NCBI RefSeq assembly: GCF_030272615.1
Contig: NC_081409.1
Location: forward strand, 21,518,260 to 21,582,259
Source of the DNA: Cryptomeria japonica
Taxonomy: Eukaryota; Streptophyta; Pinopsida; Cupressales; Cupressaceae
DNA length: 64,000 bases
Reading direction: 5' to 3'
Shown: one piece after another, positions 22,738-33,694 of the stretch
How positions within the stretch are numbered: position 1 is the stretch's first letter
Layout: every line of letters starts with the position of its first letter
The notes under the pieces: model-generated
Database searches by the model: none
Seen by the model: only the letters and a program-made list of their open reading frames with translations
Told to the model about the DNA's origin: nothing
Made by a program: the position numbers and the translations under genes

Positions 22738-24160
22738 TGCGGGAAAAGCAGGTCGATAGAACTCAATATGTGGAAAATGGAGTCTAAGGAGCCTTGCTCA
22801 CACACCCACAAGACTTCTTGGTGCAAGCTATGGAGTCATGAAGTATGGCTCAGCTTCCCAAGGTCGGTTCCATGGTTCTCTATCTCACAAGATCCCTCAA
22901 ACCAATGTCTTTGCTCTCAGATCACTGAGCAAAGTGGTTTAGGGATGACAAATGCAAGAACGAGGGATGCTTTGGTTGATTTTAAGATGAAATGCATCCT
23001 AAGTTATACATGATCCTATAAATGCAATAAACTAGTTATAAGATGGCAAGATTAGTAACAAGACTATCCTAGCATGCTATATTAGTCTATGATTAAGCTA
23101 AATGATGAGGAAAATACTCTAAACATGCATATTTAGATTAATTCCTATTTAAAAGAGAGGCTAAATGATGAGCACAAATGATATATTAAAGCTTGGATTG
23201 ATTTTAGTATAAGTGTGATGCTAAAGACTTGGATGATGAAAATGGAGGAATGAGAGCTCTATTTATAGCAAAAATAGGGCAATGGATGGTCAGGATTGAA
23301 AGAGTTAATCAAGGGTTGAGTTTGAAAGTTGGGAATCTATGTTTACAATTGGCACCAATGAAATGGTGACAATTGTCAACATAAGGTTTGTTGAGAGATG
23401 TAAGAAGCATTAAATGCTTGAGAAGACCTCATGGTTACCCTAGGGGTTAAGGGTTAAGGTTAAGTTAGGGTTATCCATTGGATAAAGCTTTTACCCAAAG
23501 GATAAACTCTTGTACAAAAGATTAAGGATAACCATGGTCAAAGCGATAAATTCTTGATGAGACCCTTGGGTTACATGGAGGTTGAGTTTAGGGAAATTCT
23601 TTAATCATGCTAGAGGGTTGAGTTAACCATTAATGGTTTGGGAGACTTTCAAAGTTAGGTGGTTGAAGCCTATAAGGGTTTTCAAAGATTTTGAGGGTTT
23701 GAGAAGTGACTTTCCTTTGTTTAGGGATGTGACAAAGTTTAGGAAATGGGTTAGGTTAATTTAGAAGTGATTAGAAGAGTCTAGAAGGGGTTAAGAATAG
23801 GGTTTAGGAAGCAAGTGGGAGATGTAGGATTTTGCAAGTGGATGAAGGGATAATAGGATTTAATTGAATAAAATGAATTTAATTCAACTTGGTTGTAATT
23901 TGGGGAAATCAAATAAATTAGATTTATTCAATTTAGGGTAACTATTTAATTAAATTTGAATTTAATTAAAAGTGGATAGAAGGGATTTAATTGAATAAAA
24001 TGATTTATTCCATTAAATGGCAAAAGAGGCCTAGTGAATTTAATTTAAATAAATTGAGTAATTTACTCAATTTAAATAGAGGAATGTGGGTGATTTAATT
24101 AAATAGAGAAATGAACATAAAATATTCATTTGGGAATATGGTCATTTTTATACGTCTACA
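22738..24160 (-). repeat. Solo LTR of the E1 family, inserted in E3 RT
   Basis: The whole segment is the reverse-orientation counterpart of the E1 3' LTR (1634-3088): it begins TGCGGGAAAAGC and ends GGTCATTTTTATACGTCTACA on the plus strand. Flanks are CTATA (22733-22737) and CTATC (24161-24165), a 4-of-5 target duplication. The E3 RT reading resumes on both sides (GYIQVEAVDFEEMFP on one side, VYxMDVKPMFLNGELEEVY on the other), so it is a clean insertion. No internal region is present. Confidence 0.88.
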
Positions 24161-24870
24161 CTATCAAAGGAAACATCTCCTCAAAATCAACTGCCTCAAC
24201 TTGAATGTATCCTTTGCACACAAGTCTAACCCTATTCTAGATTATGTTTCCATCTTCATTCAATTTGTTTCTAAAAACCCATTTGGTACTTATGACATTG
24301 TTGTATTTACGTCTTGGAACTTGCTCCCAAGTTTCATTCTTCTTAATTTGAATTAGTTCTTCCTCGATAGCCTCTAGCCAACTTTTATCTTTTCTAACTT
24401 CTACAAAAGCACTTGGTTCAATTTTTGGCAATAAAAAAAGTGTACCTATTCATTTTCTTTCTCAATTCTTTTCTGGGTATGACCACCACTATCTTTATTT
24501 TCTATGATTTGATTTTCAATGTGATTCTTCTTAACATATTTGTCCAGATCCTTTGGGGATATATTTTCCAATTCACTTTCTATAATATCATCACTAATAT
24601 GGAATGATTCATCACTATCATCTTCAACCAAAACTTCAATCAACTATATTGGTTCATCAATATCATTAACACTTTTCAATATTCTTCACAATATTTTAGC
24701 ATAACATCCGTATGCCTTGCTTCTCTTAGAACAACCAAGAAAATCCCTTCATTAGATCTAGAATTAAATTTACCCAAATTTTCTTCATCCCTCTTGATAT
24801 TGCTCTTACTTCCAAATATCATGAGATGCCTAAATGATGTTGGTCTCCCTTTGTTGCACATATAAGTTTA
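24161..24870 (-). pseudogene. E3 integrase C-terminal part and RT N-terminal part
   Basis: 24676-24861 reads GRPTSFRHLMIFGSKSNIKR, then FNSRSNEGIFL, the C-terminal end of copia integrase. 24237-24431 reads SWLEAIEEELIQIKKNETWE, then [14 protein letters not shown], the start of copia RT. The link (24446-24643) is acidic and unassigned. The frame runs to the solo LTR at 24160 with GYIQVEAVDFEEMFP. The upstream end is cut at the E4 LTR. Confidence 0.88.
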
Positions 24871-26546
24871 TGTTGTCATTGGTGTCAAACTTGTAGGTGG
24901 TTTGGATGTTGGTCTGAAAGTGATATGATTGAGTTTTGATATAGTGGTTGCATATATGAGAACCTACTAGGATTAATGCCAAACTTGTTGGTGGTCCCGA
25001 TGATCCAGATATGGTGTAGAGGTGTAGATAAAATAAGGTGTTTTTTAGGACTATGTGGATATTTTGTTTTTGTCCGAAATGAGAAAGATGTGTGAATATA
25101 TTGTCTTGTGGAGCAACAGTGAGATGACATAAAAGGTTCTCTAATTTTACTATGATAAATGACTATAGAGTTGATGCAGATGCATGGAATATACTTACAC
25201 TTGATGTTTCTATTTGTAAAGGTTGAAGTGGTATCTCAGTTTCTGACTATTCTAGTGAACATCTTGTCTTATTAGTTCAATTCAGTTTTGTGCACATGGT
25301 GTATGTATAGATGTTGTGTGGATGTATGGAAACTATTTTAAGGTGTTCTAGATGTCAAATATTGATGGTATGTTGTGTTTTTAGAGGAATGGGGACTTTT
25401 TGTTTGGTCTAGAAATTGTATAATTTCTTTTAAGGTGACTATTTTGATGACTAATATATTTGTCTTATGGTTTTTTGGTTTTACCGTACATGTATCAAAT
25501 GGATGTGTGGATTGGAGAGGAATATTTATGGAAGCTCCATTTATTAATATTTTAATTTTTAGATAGGCAAATATTCTATTGTAAGAGTTATTTGTGTTTG
25601 TGTTTAGGGATAATGTAGAAACAAGATGTTGTGGTGGAATGTGTTGCATTCCTTGACTTGCTAGTACTAAAAAGGTGTTGTGGTTTGTTAATTTATGTTC
25701 CTTGAGACTTCGTGTTTCTTCAATGATTATCCACAAGTCTCATTTTTGGGTACGGATTAAAAGTTTGAGTAAAATGCTTTATCTTGTGAAGCCAACTTAT
25801 GTGTTTTTGGTTCGAGTGGTCATGTATGGTGAGTGTATAACCTTTTTGGAGATATTTGGAAGGTGTGCCATCTTGGTGTGAATATTCACACATCTCTTTT
25901 GCCTTCTGCATGTGATGTATAGATCATTTTGTGGCCGATAGTGCATATACATACTACATCTTTTATAGGCTGACCTAATAGAGGATATTGAAGATCATGT
26001 TGATATATAAAGGACCAAATAATTGAGTAAATGGATGTAGTGTGAGTCTAAGATTATGTATGACATGCGAAGCTAATGTCAAGTAATACGAAGGTCTAGA
26101 TGTAGTACGATGCAATCAATGAAGGCTGGATCAAATGAGTATTAAACTATGAATTGCCATCTGCATATTGGTAGGTGCCATTCTCTTGCAATTCAATATA
26201 TTGACTTTATTGTATTTGGACAAAAAAATTGTATCTTTCCTTGAAGAAGTAATCTTTAGCTGTGAAAGTCTTTTGTATCTTTCCCTAAGGTTGTGCGGCT
26301 TAGCTTGCAAGTCCGGAGCAATGAGATCCCTCGCTTGTGGCCTAAACTTTTCATGGTTTTCCTAGTTTGGGTTTTCCATGTAAAATAATGGTGTTCTTGT
26401 GTGATTGTACTTGTTGTTTCAGTTATTTAGTTTCATGTATGTGTAATGAATGTTATAGTAAAGACTTAATGGAATGTATGATTTAATCTTATTAAGTTAT
26501 AGTATATGTTGATTCACCCCCTCTTAGCATCCGATAGTGTTCAAGA
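24871..26546 (+). repeat. Copia-type LTR (5' LTR of E4)
   Basis: It begins TGTTGTCATTGGTGTCAAAC where E3 coding similarity stops and ends just before a tRNA-Met type PBS. Near its end it has CACCCCCTCTTAGCATCCGATAG, like the CACCCCCCCTCTCAG-type ends of the other copia LTRs in the window. No second LTR copy is present, so the start is an inference from the TG and the break in E3. Confidence 0.55.
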
Positions 26547-26548
26547 AT

Positions 26549-26560
26549 TGGTATCAAAGC
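26549..26560 (+). promoter_or_regulatory. Primer binding site of E4 (initiator tRNA-Met type)
   Basis: TGGTATCAAAGC differs by one base from TGGTATCAGAGC, the classical plant copia PBS. Confidence 0.8.
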
Positions 26561-26654
26561 TTGGTTCCTAAAGAGACGATTTAACACCGGGGCTTCACTT
26601 AGTTAGCTTGGGTTATAACACGCGCGTTCATGGAATACTAAAGAATCCCCCTAT

Positions 26655-26880
26655 TAATTTTTTTTTCCCTAAAATCCTTTTTTGTCACCCTCTCCCAATA
26701 CATAGCCCGAATTAAAAGCCCCCCTATTTTCACCAAATATTGTATTTTTTCCCTAAAATCCTTTTTTGTCACCCTCTCCCAATACATAGCCCGAATTAAA
26801 AGCCCCCCCATTTTCACCAAATATTGTATTTTTTCATTGTCAGAATAAAAAACCCCCCTATTTTCATTGATAAACAATAT
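26655..26880. repeat. 84-bp tandem duplication in the E4 leader
   Basis: The unit CCCTAAAATCCTTTTTTGTC...CCAAATATTGTATTTTTT starts at 26667 and again at 26751, a period of exactly 84 bp, with very few changes. A partial third copy follows (AATAAAAAACCCCCCTATTTTCA). The minus strand is open across it (26638-26877), giving a 28-residue repeat with IQYLVK, GGLLIRAMYWERV and TKKDFRE. Confidence 0.9.
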
Positions 26881-26999
26881 ATTGCACCCTCATTTTTGGG
26901 ATATTAAACCCCCCAATATGAATGGACATGATATAATATTGCCTAGCCAGTGAAGCCCTCGTTCAATTTAACCACTGAGGTAGATCCAAGATTTGAACA

Positions 27000-28060
27000 C
27001 TATGTTTGAATCTTTAGGGTTTGGATGCTCTGGAGAAACATGTCTGGGAAGTTGAGGGCATTGTTGATATGGAAGGAGAATTGAGATTTGCTTTGGTAGG
27101 TTTGGATGAAAGAAGATTCAAGTGCAAAAAGGATAAAGACAAGATTGTCTATCTAAGAAAACTACTTGATGAAGGAAGGAAAGATATGGATGACCTTGAA
27201 ACAAATTTGAATGATAAAACTGAAGAGTGTAGAAGATTTGAAAAGTAAGTGTATAGACTGAGGAAGGAAATGAAAGATGAAAAGGAAAAAAATGACAAAG
27301 TTTTGAAGCTAAAAGATGGTAGTGAAGTGCTTGATGGCATGCTAAGTTCTCAAAAGTAGAATAAGAATAAAGATGGACTTGGTTTTGAAAAAGATGAAAT
27401 CTCTAAAGACAAATGAAAGGAAAAAGGTAAAGGATGAATTGATAGATGCTAACAAGGATCAACATGATTTCATTTCAATTCAAAACTACTAGAAGAATGA
27501 CAAAAGGTTTTCTCCTGCTCCATCTAGGTACTCTTTTAATGAAAACTATTTTTCATGTAATAGATTTGGACACAAAGCTAGTGAATGTAAAAGTCAAATT
27601 AGAAATCAATCCCTTAATGGAAGATGCTATGCTTGAAATAAGTTTGGACATAAAACCACTAAGTGTAGAAGTAGAATGATGTGGAATGGATATGGAAACA
27701 CAAATTAACTTCAATATTTCAATGTATATTGTTATCCTTGCAATAGATATGGGTACAAAGCTATTGAATGTAGATCAAATGGGAGATTTAGAAAAAATGG
27801 TAATGGTAGAATGAATGAAGGTGAACCACAACAAAATCTGATATGCTATGATGATAAAAAAATGGGGCATATTGCAAAATACTATAGAAGAAGGAATGAG
27901 AAGACTAATGGTTCAAAAAATAAAATTGATGTCAATGAAGAGAAGGAGAAAACGAAGGTGATATGGGTAAAGAAATAAGATGAGAAGATGATAGATATAA
28001 TTGAGGATGGAATTGCACCTTTTGTTGGTGTTGATTCTTCAGGAAACTAAGTAGATATGC
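27000..28060 (+). pseudogene. E4 copia gag remnant with several zinc knuckles
   Basis: 27021-27360 is a Lys/Glu/Asp-rich coiled-coil-like stretch (KKDKDKIVYLRKLLDEGRKD), typical of copia gag. After a frameshift, four knuckle-like copies follow between about 27545 and 27890: SCNRFGHKASEC, CYA-stop-NKFGHKTTKC, CYPCNRYGYKAIEC and CYDDKKMGHIAKYY. Each departs from C-x2-C-x4-H-x4-C at one or more positions (a stop for Cys, Tyr for His, Tyr for Cys). The N-terminal gag domain is not found; the 84-bp repeat lies where it would be. Pol is absent. Confidence 0.75.
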
Positions 28061-29885
28061 TTGGTCGAAGGGGGAGAACTAAACATAGATCTTTTGTGCC
28101 CCCTTATGGTTCAGATGTTGAATTGCTTTTAATGTAGTAAAGGTCAAAAATAGATTTATGGAAGTTTCTAATAATTTTGTCGGTCCATAATATTTATGAA
28201 GTTTCTGATGGTGCAAAGTATCAAAATTTTGAGGAAATGATAAGGAACATTTGAGTTGAATAGAAACCCTATGTGACAAATATATAATGTATTCTTGACT
28301 TTATTTTGGGCACTTGTAAATTTGAGGAACCATTGGATGTGAAATGGTGATCAACTTGACAAAAGATGTTTCATTTGATCAAAGGTGTTTCTAATATCTT
28401 GATTTGCAATGCCAAATGACGAGATTATCAGTATTCTAGATGACCCTTGACCTGTTTCTAGAAAATTGTCACAACCCTCCTTTATCACCTTTTGATTTAA
28501 ATACAAACTCTATTATATTTCTTTTGGATAAACTATTGAATGAATATTATAAAGGAATAAAAATAATAAATCACACACACACATGGAAAATATACTTTTT
28601 TTTAATTGTTTATTTAAATTTCCTCACCCAAATTATGGCACATGTTGTAGGAGGAATAAGAAGCTTCTAGAGGCTTCTCCACCACCTTGCATGTAACTCC
28701 TCCCACTAAGTCTAATCAATTTGCATGAAGGCCAAATTAGGAGAGAATCTCTATTTTTTAATTAAAAATTAGGTAGTGGAATTTGGAGTTTTTTTTCTTA
28801 TAAAAGATGTACAAGTTTTCAAAAAGAGGAGTTGGTTATTCCATAAGAAATTCTTCAAGTAAATTTTTCTTTTGTAGTCAATTTTCATTTTTCAGCTAAG
28901 ATTTTTGCTTGGGAGGACTTCTCTTCAAGTTTGAAGGATCAAGGGAGATTCATAGAGGATTCCACACCATTTTCAAGCACCCAGGTTCTTTCAAATTTAG
29001 TTTTTTATGCATCTTATTCTTGCTGCAATTTAGATTAGATTAATTTGTTTAAGAAATTAGATCCATTAGTTTCAAATTTTTGATAATAAGTAGATTAATT
29101 TGTTTAAGAATTAGATTCATTTGTTTCAAATTCTTGATAAGAATTAGATCCATTAGTTTTCAATATATAAGAATTAGATTCATTTGTTTAAGAAGTTAGA
29201 TCCATATATTTCAAATTCTGATAGGAATTAGATCAAAATTGTTTAAAATTTCTTATTAAGTTTCAGATCGATTCTTGCTGAAGAACCAGATTAGAACCAT
29301 CCTTATTTCCTTTCTCTAGATTCATCTTTCTGGTTTTCAAATAAATTTAAAAAAATAAAATCTGAATCTCATAGATCTTGCTGTAGATATTCTCTATATT
29401 TCTCATTTGATTCTATACATACTTCCCATTTTCTGGTTATACATTTTCTGCAAAAAGATTGTTGAAAGAAAGGATAGGATTCACTGTGAATAACTTTCCT
29501 GCAATATTCTTATTGTTTTAGCTTGGTTATTTACTCCTCTCTGGAAAAAAAAAAAAACAACAGTTGAAAACAAAGGAACGAGTTCCTCTGTGAAACACTC
29601 TCTGTATTCCAATATGCATATTACTTCATTCTTTTTGTATTCTGGTTAGTCTCTGTTAATCACTCCAATAAGTAAATCCTTATTGTCTCATGTTCGTATT
29701 CTAGGTTACTATTACTCTTTGTGTTTTTGCTGCTACAAATAAACTCTTATTGTTCATACTAATTCTGAGTTTGAATAAAATTAAAACGGCTCTGGTTCTT
29801 TTTAATAGAATTAGACTGGGAACTTTAGACACACAAAAAAAAATATAGTATATATATATATTAATAGTGAGAGTCTTTATTTAAA
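28061..29885. other. Noncoding, AT-rich, LTR-like stretch
   Basis: GGTCGAAGGGGGAGAACTA (28060-28078) looks like a copia 3'-end purine tract, suggesting that E4 is internally deleted. Beyond it I see no protein domain. CTTATAAAAGATG near 28798 could be a TATA element. About 29020-29240 repeats GAATTAGATTCATTTGTTT / GAATTAGATCCATTAGTTT words four to five times. No boundaries can be fixed. Confidence 0.45.
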
Positions 29886-29978
29886 AAAATGAAAAATAGA
29901 AAACAACTTAATGCATTCTGTATGGGCCTGTGCGTACCGGTCCGCATGCTAGTGGAACGGAGGCAGTACTCCGCAGGC

Positions 29979-30070
29979 GGAGTGGTACCATCACGGTACC
30001 CCCCACTAGTCTGCGGTCACTGCTGCGGCAGTGGCCGCAGGTTAGTGGGGGGACCGTGGGGTCCCACTCC
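29979..30070. other. 92-nt near-perfect hairpin in a GC-rich island
   Basis: The arms GGAGTGG...CACGGT-a-CCCCCCACTAGTCTGCGG and their complement fold round a TGCG loop (30024-30027). The inner 25 pairs (29999-30023 with 30028-30052) contain only G-T wobbles as non-Watson-Crick pairs. A single bulged A separates a further six pairs (CACGGT/ACCGTG), and GGAGTGG/CCACTCC closes the base. The island (about 29920-30100) is GC-rich in strongly AT-rich DNA. What it belongs to is unknown. Confidence 0.85.
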
Positions 30071-30100
30071 CACTAAAACCCATGCAAGCCATTCGAACTT

Positions 30101-31355
30101 AGTTCGATGACATTAAATGCATTTTTTTTAAATTCCTTTTTTTGTATATTTAAAATTTTAGTTAAATAAAATTCTTTTTTTTTATATATAAATAAATTTT
30201 AGTTAATAGAAATTTTTAAACTTAAGAAATTTATTTTAAAAAAAAATAAAATTTATAAACTAGTTTTAATAAAATTATATTAAGTCATCTTAAGACCCAT
30301 TTAGCAATAAATGACATAAGCTAAATTTTATGTTGGGACTAGTGACTTTATAAGTGGCATTTTCGTGTACAACTTACCTTGCTTCACGTCATGCATATAC
30401 ATATATATCGTTGATTTAATTATTTGATGTTTCCATCTTCATGCGAATTATACATTTAATTGTTGGTATTCAAGTTACCTAACCTTCATTATTATGCAAT
30501 TATATTCAAGTTTTTGAATAAATAATTCTAGTTACGATTCTTTTATTTCATAGTTATTTCAGTTAACTTTGCTTTGCAATGTCTAAGTTCATAATTATTA
30601 TCAACATGATGTTATTATAAGATTGAAACTAATCAAAGGAAGTTGGGAAACCAAAACTAGCAGCGTTCGGTATATATGGTGCCTCTTGGTCACGCTTACC
30701 GGTAATGCCGTCGTGTTGAACTACTGCACTTAACGCCTAATAAAGCTGCATCAACGACGTCTGTGGCATCGTCCCTATAAATCGTCAGGGAGTAATAAGG
30801 GACACTTGGAAGTTAAAATCCAAGGGGCGGGTAATCCCCCTTGGATCGATAATTTAATAAGATAACTTTTAAATGATTTTCACATCCGTTGAGATAAACC
30901 ATAGTAAACCCCTTTTAGGGATGGTCAAGTTAAATGCTCTCATGAAATTGATTTCTTTTTTATCTTGAAGGGATATTGGTGATTTGCAATTGAGTGACGC
31001 TCATGATAATAATTAGGATCTAGTTATTTTTAGGCCACAAGCAATAGGCCATCTTGAGCCTTCGCTTAAGCGAAACCATCGTGGGTAGCAACTGCAGAGA
31101 AACTGTCTGGGACACCGACCCTAGAAAGGGTTGCGTACCCACAAATCAGTTTACATCAAACCATAGAATAGAAAATAGAACTACATACTTTATGCCTTGA
31201 TCCCGTGCCAAAGCGGGTATGTAGGCAGTCTTGGGATGGAGTTGTCCCTCATACTCAGGCGTTCGTGGGTGGGGTCTAGGCTTGGTTGAGTAAGAATCCT
31301 AATTGAAAGATAAGATAATTAAATTGGAAAAGAAATTCAATGCATACTCAGAAGG
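30101..31355. other. Noncoding region of unknown identity
   Basis: There are no domains in six frames. 30650-30850 and 31040-31280 are GC-richer and contain palindromes: TTCGCTTAAGCGAA (about 31062) and CCCG-8 nt-CGGG (about 31202). The style resembles leader or LTR sequence of a retrotransposon, but no partner copy is present in the window. Confidence 0.4.
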
Positions 31356-31735
31356 AATCCCGTATGGATTTGCTTGACTTCCCAAGGCTTTAAGCCAAAT
31401 TCCGAGGCAGAATTCAAGCTTGTATTATTTAATTACTCCTAAGGATTGCGACCTTAGTGCACTTTTGTTAGAAGAGTGTAGTACTTAGTGAGTGGCTCAG
31501 GACCCGAATGGTCCTGATGAGTCTAAGTCTCTGGCCAGAGCATCTCCTATCCCATTTGGATAGATGCCTACCCCATATGGGTAGATGCCTATCCCGTTTG
31601 GATAGATGCCTACCCCATATGGGTAGATGCCTATCTCGTATTGGATAGATGGAATCTTATGTCCCGTATGGACAATTGCCTAACCCGTATGGTTAGATGC
31701 TCATCCCGGATGGATGAATTCCTAATCCTAAATGG
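31356..31735. repeat. Array of small hairpins with a constant 5-base loop
   Basis: Eleven short inverted repeats share a loop of type C-G/A-T/A-A/T-T. Stems include AATCC/GGATT (31356), GGACC/GGTCC (31500), TATCC/GGATA (31548), TACCC/GGGTA (31569), TATCC/GGATA (31590), TACCC/GGGTA (31611), TATCT/GGATA (31632), TGTCC/GGACA (31660), TAACC/GGTTA (31681), TCATCC/GGATGA (31701) and a 4-bp stem near 31726. Five of them are tandem with a 21-bp period and a GATGCC spacer. Stem bases change in pairs while the loop stays. Confidence 0.85.
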
Positions 31736-31759
31736 ATGGATGCCCAAAGTATGCAATTG

Positions 31760-31798
31760 AATAAAACATAATGATTTCATTAAAAAAAAAAAAAAAAA
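31760..31798 (+). other. AATAAA followed by a 17-base poly(A) run
   Basis: AATAAA at 31760-31765 lies 16 bases before an uninterrupted A run (31782-31798). This looks like the 3' end of a polyadenylated copy inserted in the genome. No flanking target duplication was found. Confidence 0.5.
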
Positions 31799-31862
31799 GA
31801 ATACTCAATTTTGTTGATTCGGTTATGGTGGGTTATTACAAAAATGCCTATTTATACCCTCT

Positions 31863-32279
31863 GTGAAAGACACTGTTGGTGTTTTTTCTCTTGTTCTTGC
31901 CAAAGTTATTCATAAAGAGGACATTCACTATTACATTCATGTTTCATTGGATGAATATGATCATAGAAAACTCAATGATTTTAGGAGAACCCATCTAGTT
32001 GATGATTTCCAAAGGCTTAAATTTGAATATGCCAGCCTACGACATATGATGTTCGACACATGGAGTGATTTTCCTATATTTTCTAGAAGAAGAAGTAATA
32101 AGGGTTGTATTAAGTACAATGCATGAAGATTTCTTGTGGTTAGATCAACCACATGTTGGCATTATAACAGACAAGAAGAAGGTTGGCATTCCAATTACAA
32201 TGAGAGATTGTTGGCATTTCAATAAGGATATTGAGAAGGTTGTTGATGACTATGGATATAACTAATTAAGGATGATTAC
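31863..32279 (+). pseudogene. Unrecognised reading frame, left part
   Basis: 31863-32126 reads SLDEYDHRKLNDFRRTHLVD, then FQRLKFEYASLRHMMFDTWS. After a frameshift near 32070-32120 the second frame continues to 32265 with MHEDFLWLDQPHVGII and DIEKVVDDYGYN. Composition (Phe, Tyr, Trp and charged residues) is protein-like, but I do not recognise a family. A copia-like LTR starts directly after it. It may be an extra frame of a Tat element, which is a guess. Confidence 0.4.
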
Positions 32280-33680
32280 TGTCTTAATATTATTATTTTA
32301 TCATTGATGTCAAGAAATTGATTTTCTAATTCAGTATGATGTTGCCATATCTTAAGAAGTAAGATTTGATGAGTATAAAGATGTCGGTAAATGACATAGA
32401 AAGGATATGATGAATAAGGGGATAAGTTATTCAATGGGCAACTATTACCGAGTTAGACAATGATGAGATCATGATGTTTAGATTGTTTTGATATCCTACA
32501 TATGCTATTGTTTGAAAGGTTAATACTATACTATGTTACCAAGCAAAGAACCTAGTCGGTAAACCCTAAGGAACCTAGTCGGTAAACTCTAAGGTTTTCG
32601 CTATCGGTTAATGAAGGCAGAATGTCTACCGAGTGAAGTTTAGTATTTACCGAGTTACAACCGAGCTATAACAGAATGCATTAAATGTTTACATGTGATA
32701 TTTAATGAAGGAAGCTGATGAGCTGGAGTGAATTAAATGATTGGTAAGCCGTGTATGAAGATTGTTAAAGAATCTATGGTAAAGAAAGATCGGCAGGAAG
32801 ATCTATAGCTCAGATTGAACCACAATACCCTAACACAAGTTCCAAGGTGAAAATGCAAGTTCCAAGGTGGGGTAAAACATTTTCAGATCGAAGGATACAT
32901 TGAACCTGGACAAGATTCAAGATCTAATGGCTATGGTTGATCATGGGAAATGTGATCAAGAAGATTAAGCGGTTAGAAGATTGTTTATAAATAGGAAACT
33001 ATTGATAAACAATGGATGCGAGCAAGTGTATGCACAAGGATGCTACATAGTGATTACCGAGCATAGAAGCTTGAAGACCTATTTTGATAACAGAGTATAT
33101 AGCCCAACAGAGGGACAAGATAAGTCCTATGAATTAAATGCATTGAGCAAATAAGAATCTGCTTTAGCTTTTTTAGATGTGAAGTTGCAGACATATTTTT
33201 ATTACTGTTATTTTGAGAAGTAGCAGAAAATATCTTAACTGAGTGGACTTAATAGTCTTATTTGTAAATCCTCTAACAAGGTGACATTCTGATTGAGTGT
33301 TTGAAATCCTTTAACAAGGTCACTTCTAACAAAGTGAAGATCCTAACAGATCTGAGGGAAATCCCTTAACCGGGTCACATCTAGCAATGTGTTTGTAATC
33401 TTTAACAGGATTTGCTTTTAACCGAGCATACTCTAGAAGAGTATATTTCTTAGTGGGTCTGAAATCCCATAGTGGTTTTTCCCTATTTGGGTTTCCACAT
33501 TAAATCTGGTGTTATGAGGTTTATATTGTTCATATGCTTTTGAGTTTGCATGTTTGACAGTTTTGGTTATATGACTGATATATATGTTACCGAGGTTGAA
33601 TCTGGAGTTTTTATGGATGATTAAGTTTGTATGATTCACCCCCCCCTCTCATCTTGTTGGCTATTGGATCCGTACTTATA
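32280..33680 (+). repeat. Copia-like LTR inserted in the unrecognised frame
   Basis: The start TGTCTTAATATTATTATTTTATCATTGATGTC (key part TCATTGATGTC) resembles the start of the E10 LTR. The end has ATTCACCCCCCCCTCTCATC, like the copia LTR ends at 58269 and 63965. Just after it TATCAGAAC (33686) resembles part of a tRNA-Met PBS. Many words such as TAACAAGGTCAC and ACCGAG recur inside. Boundaries are approximate. Confidence 0.6.
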
Positions 33681-33694
33681 TTAAGTATCAGAAC

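Larger units (their letters stand above)
19709..24870 (-). mobile_element. E3: Ty1/copia element on the minus strand, truncated and interrupted
   Basis: From high to low coordinate the order is integrase C-terminal part, RT, RNase H, polypurine tract and 3' LTR, the normal copia order. The 5' portion (gag, protease, most of integrase) is missing because the E4 LTR starts at 24871. A solo LTR (22738-24160) splits the RT. All pieces carry stops. Confidence 0.82.

Noticed and set aside
31513-31535. CTGATGAGTCTAAGTC, resembling the start of a hammerhead ribozyme core
   Set aside because: No GAAA core and no proper stem II closing or cleavage triplet could be placed downstream; probably chance.
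31548-31660. CRISPR-like array
   Set aside because: The 21-bp period has no spacer diversity and the window is plant retrotransposon DNA; it is a tandem hairpin repeat.
32280-33680. Solo-LTR call with a target duplication
   Set aside because: No matching flanks were found and a PBS-like TATCAGAAC follows, so it may be a 5' LTR of a deleted element; listed only as an LTR-like repeat.
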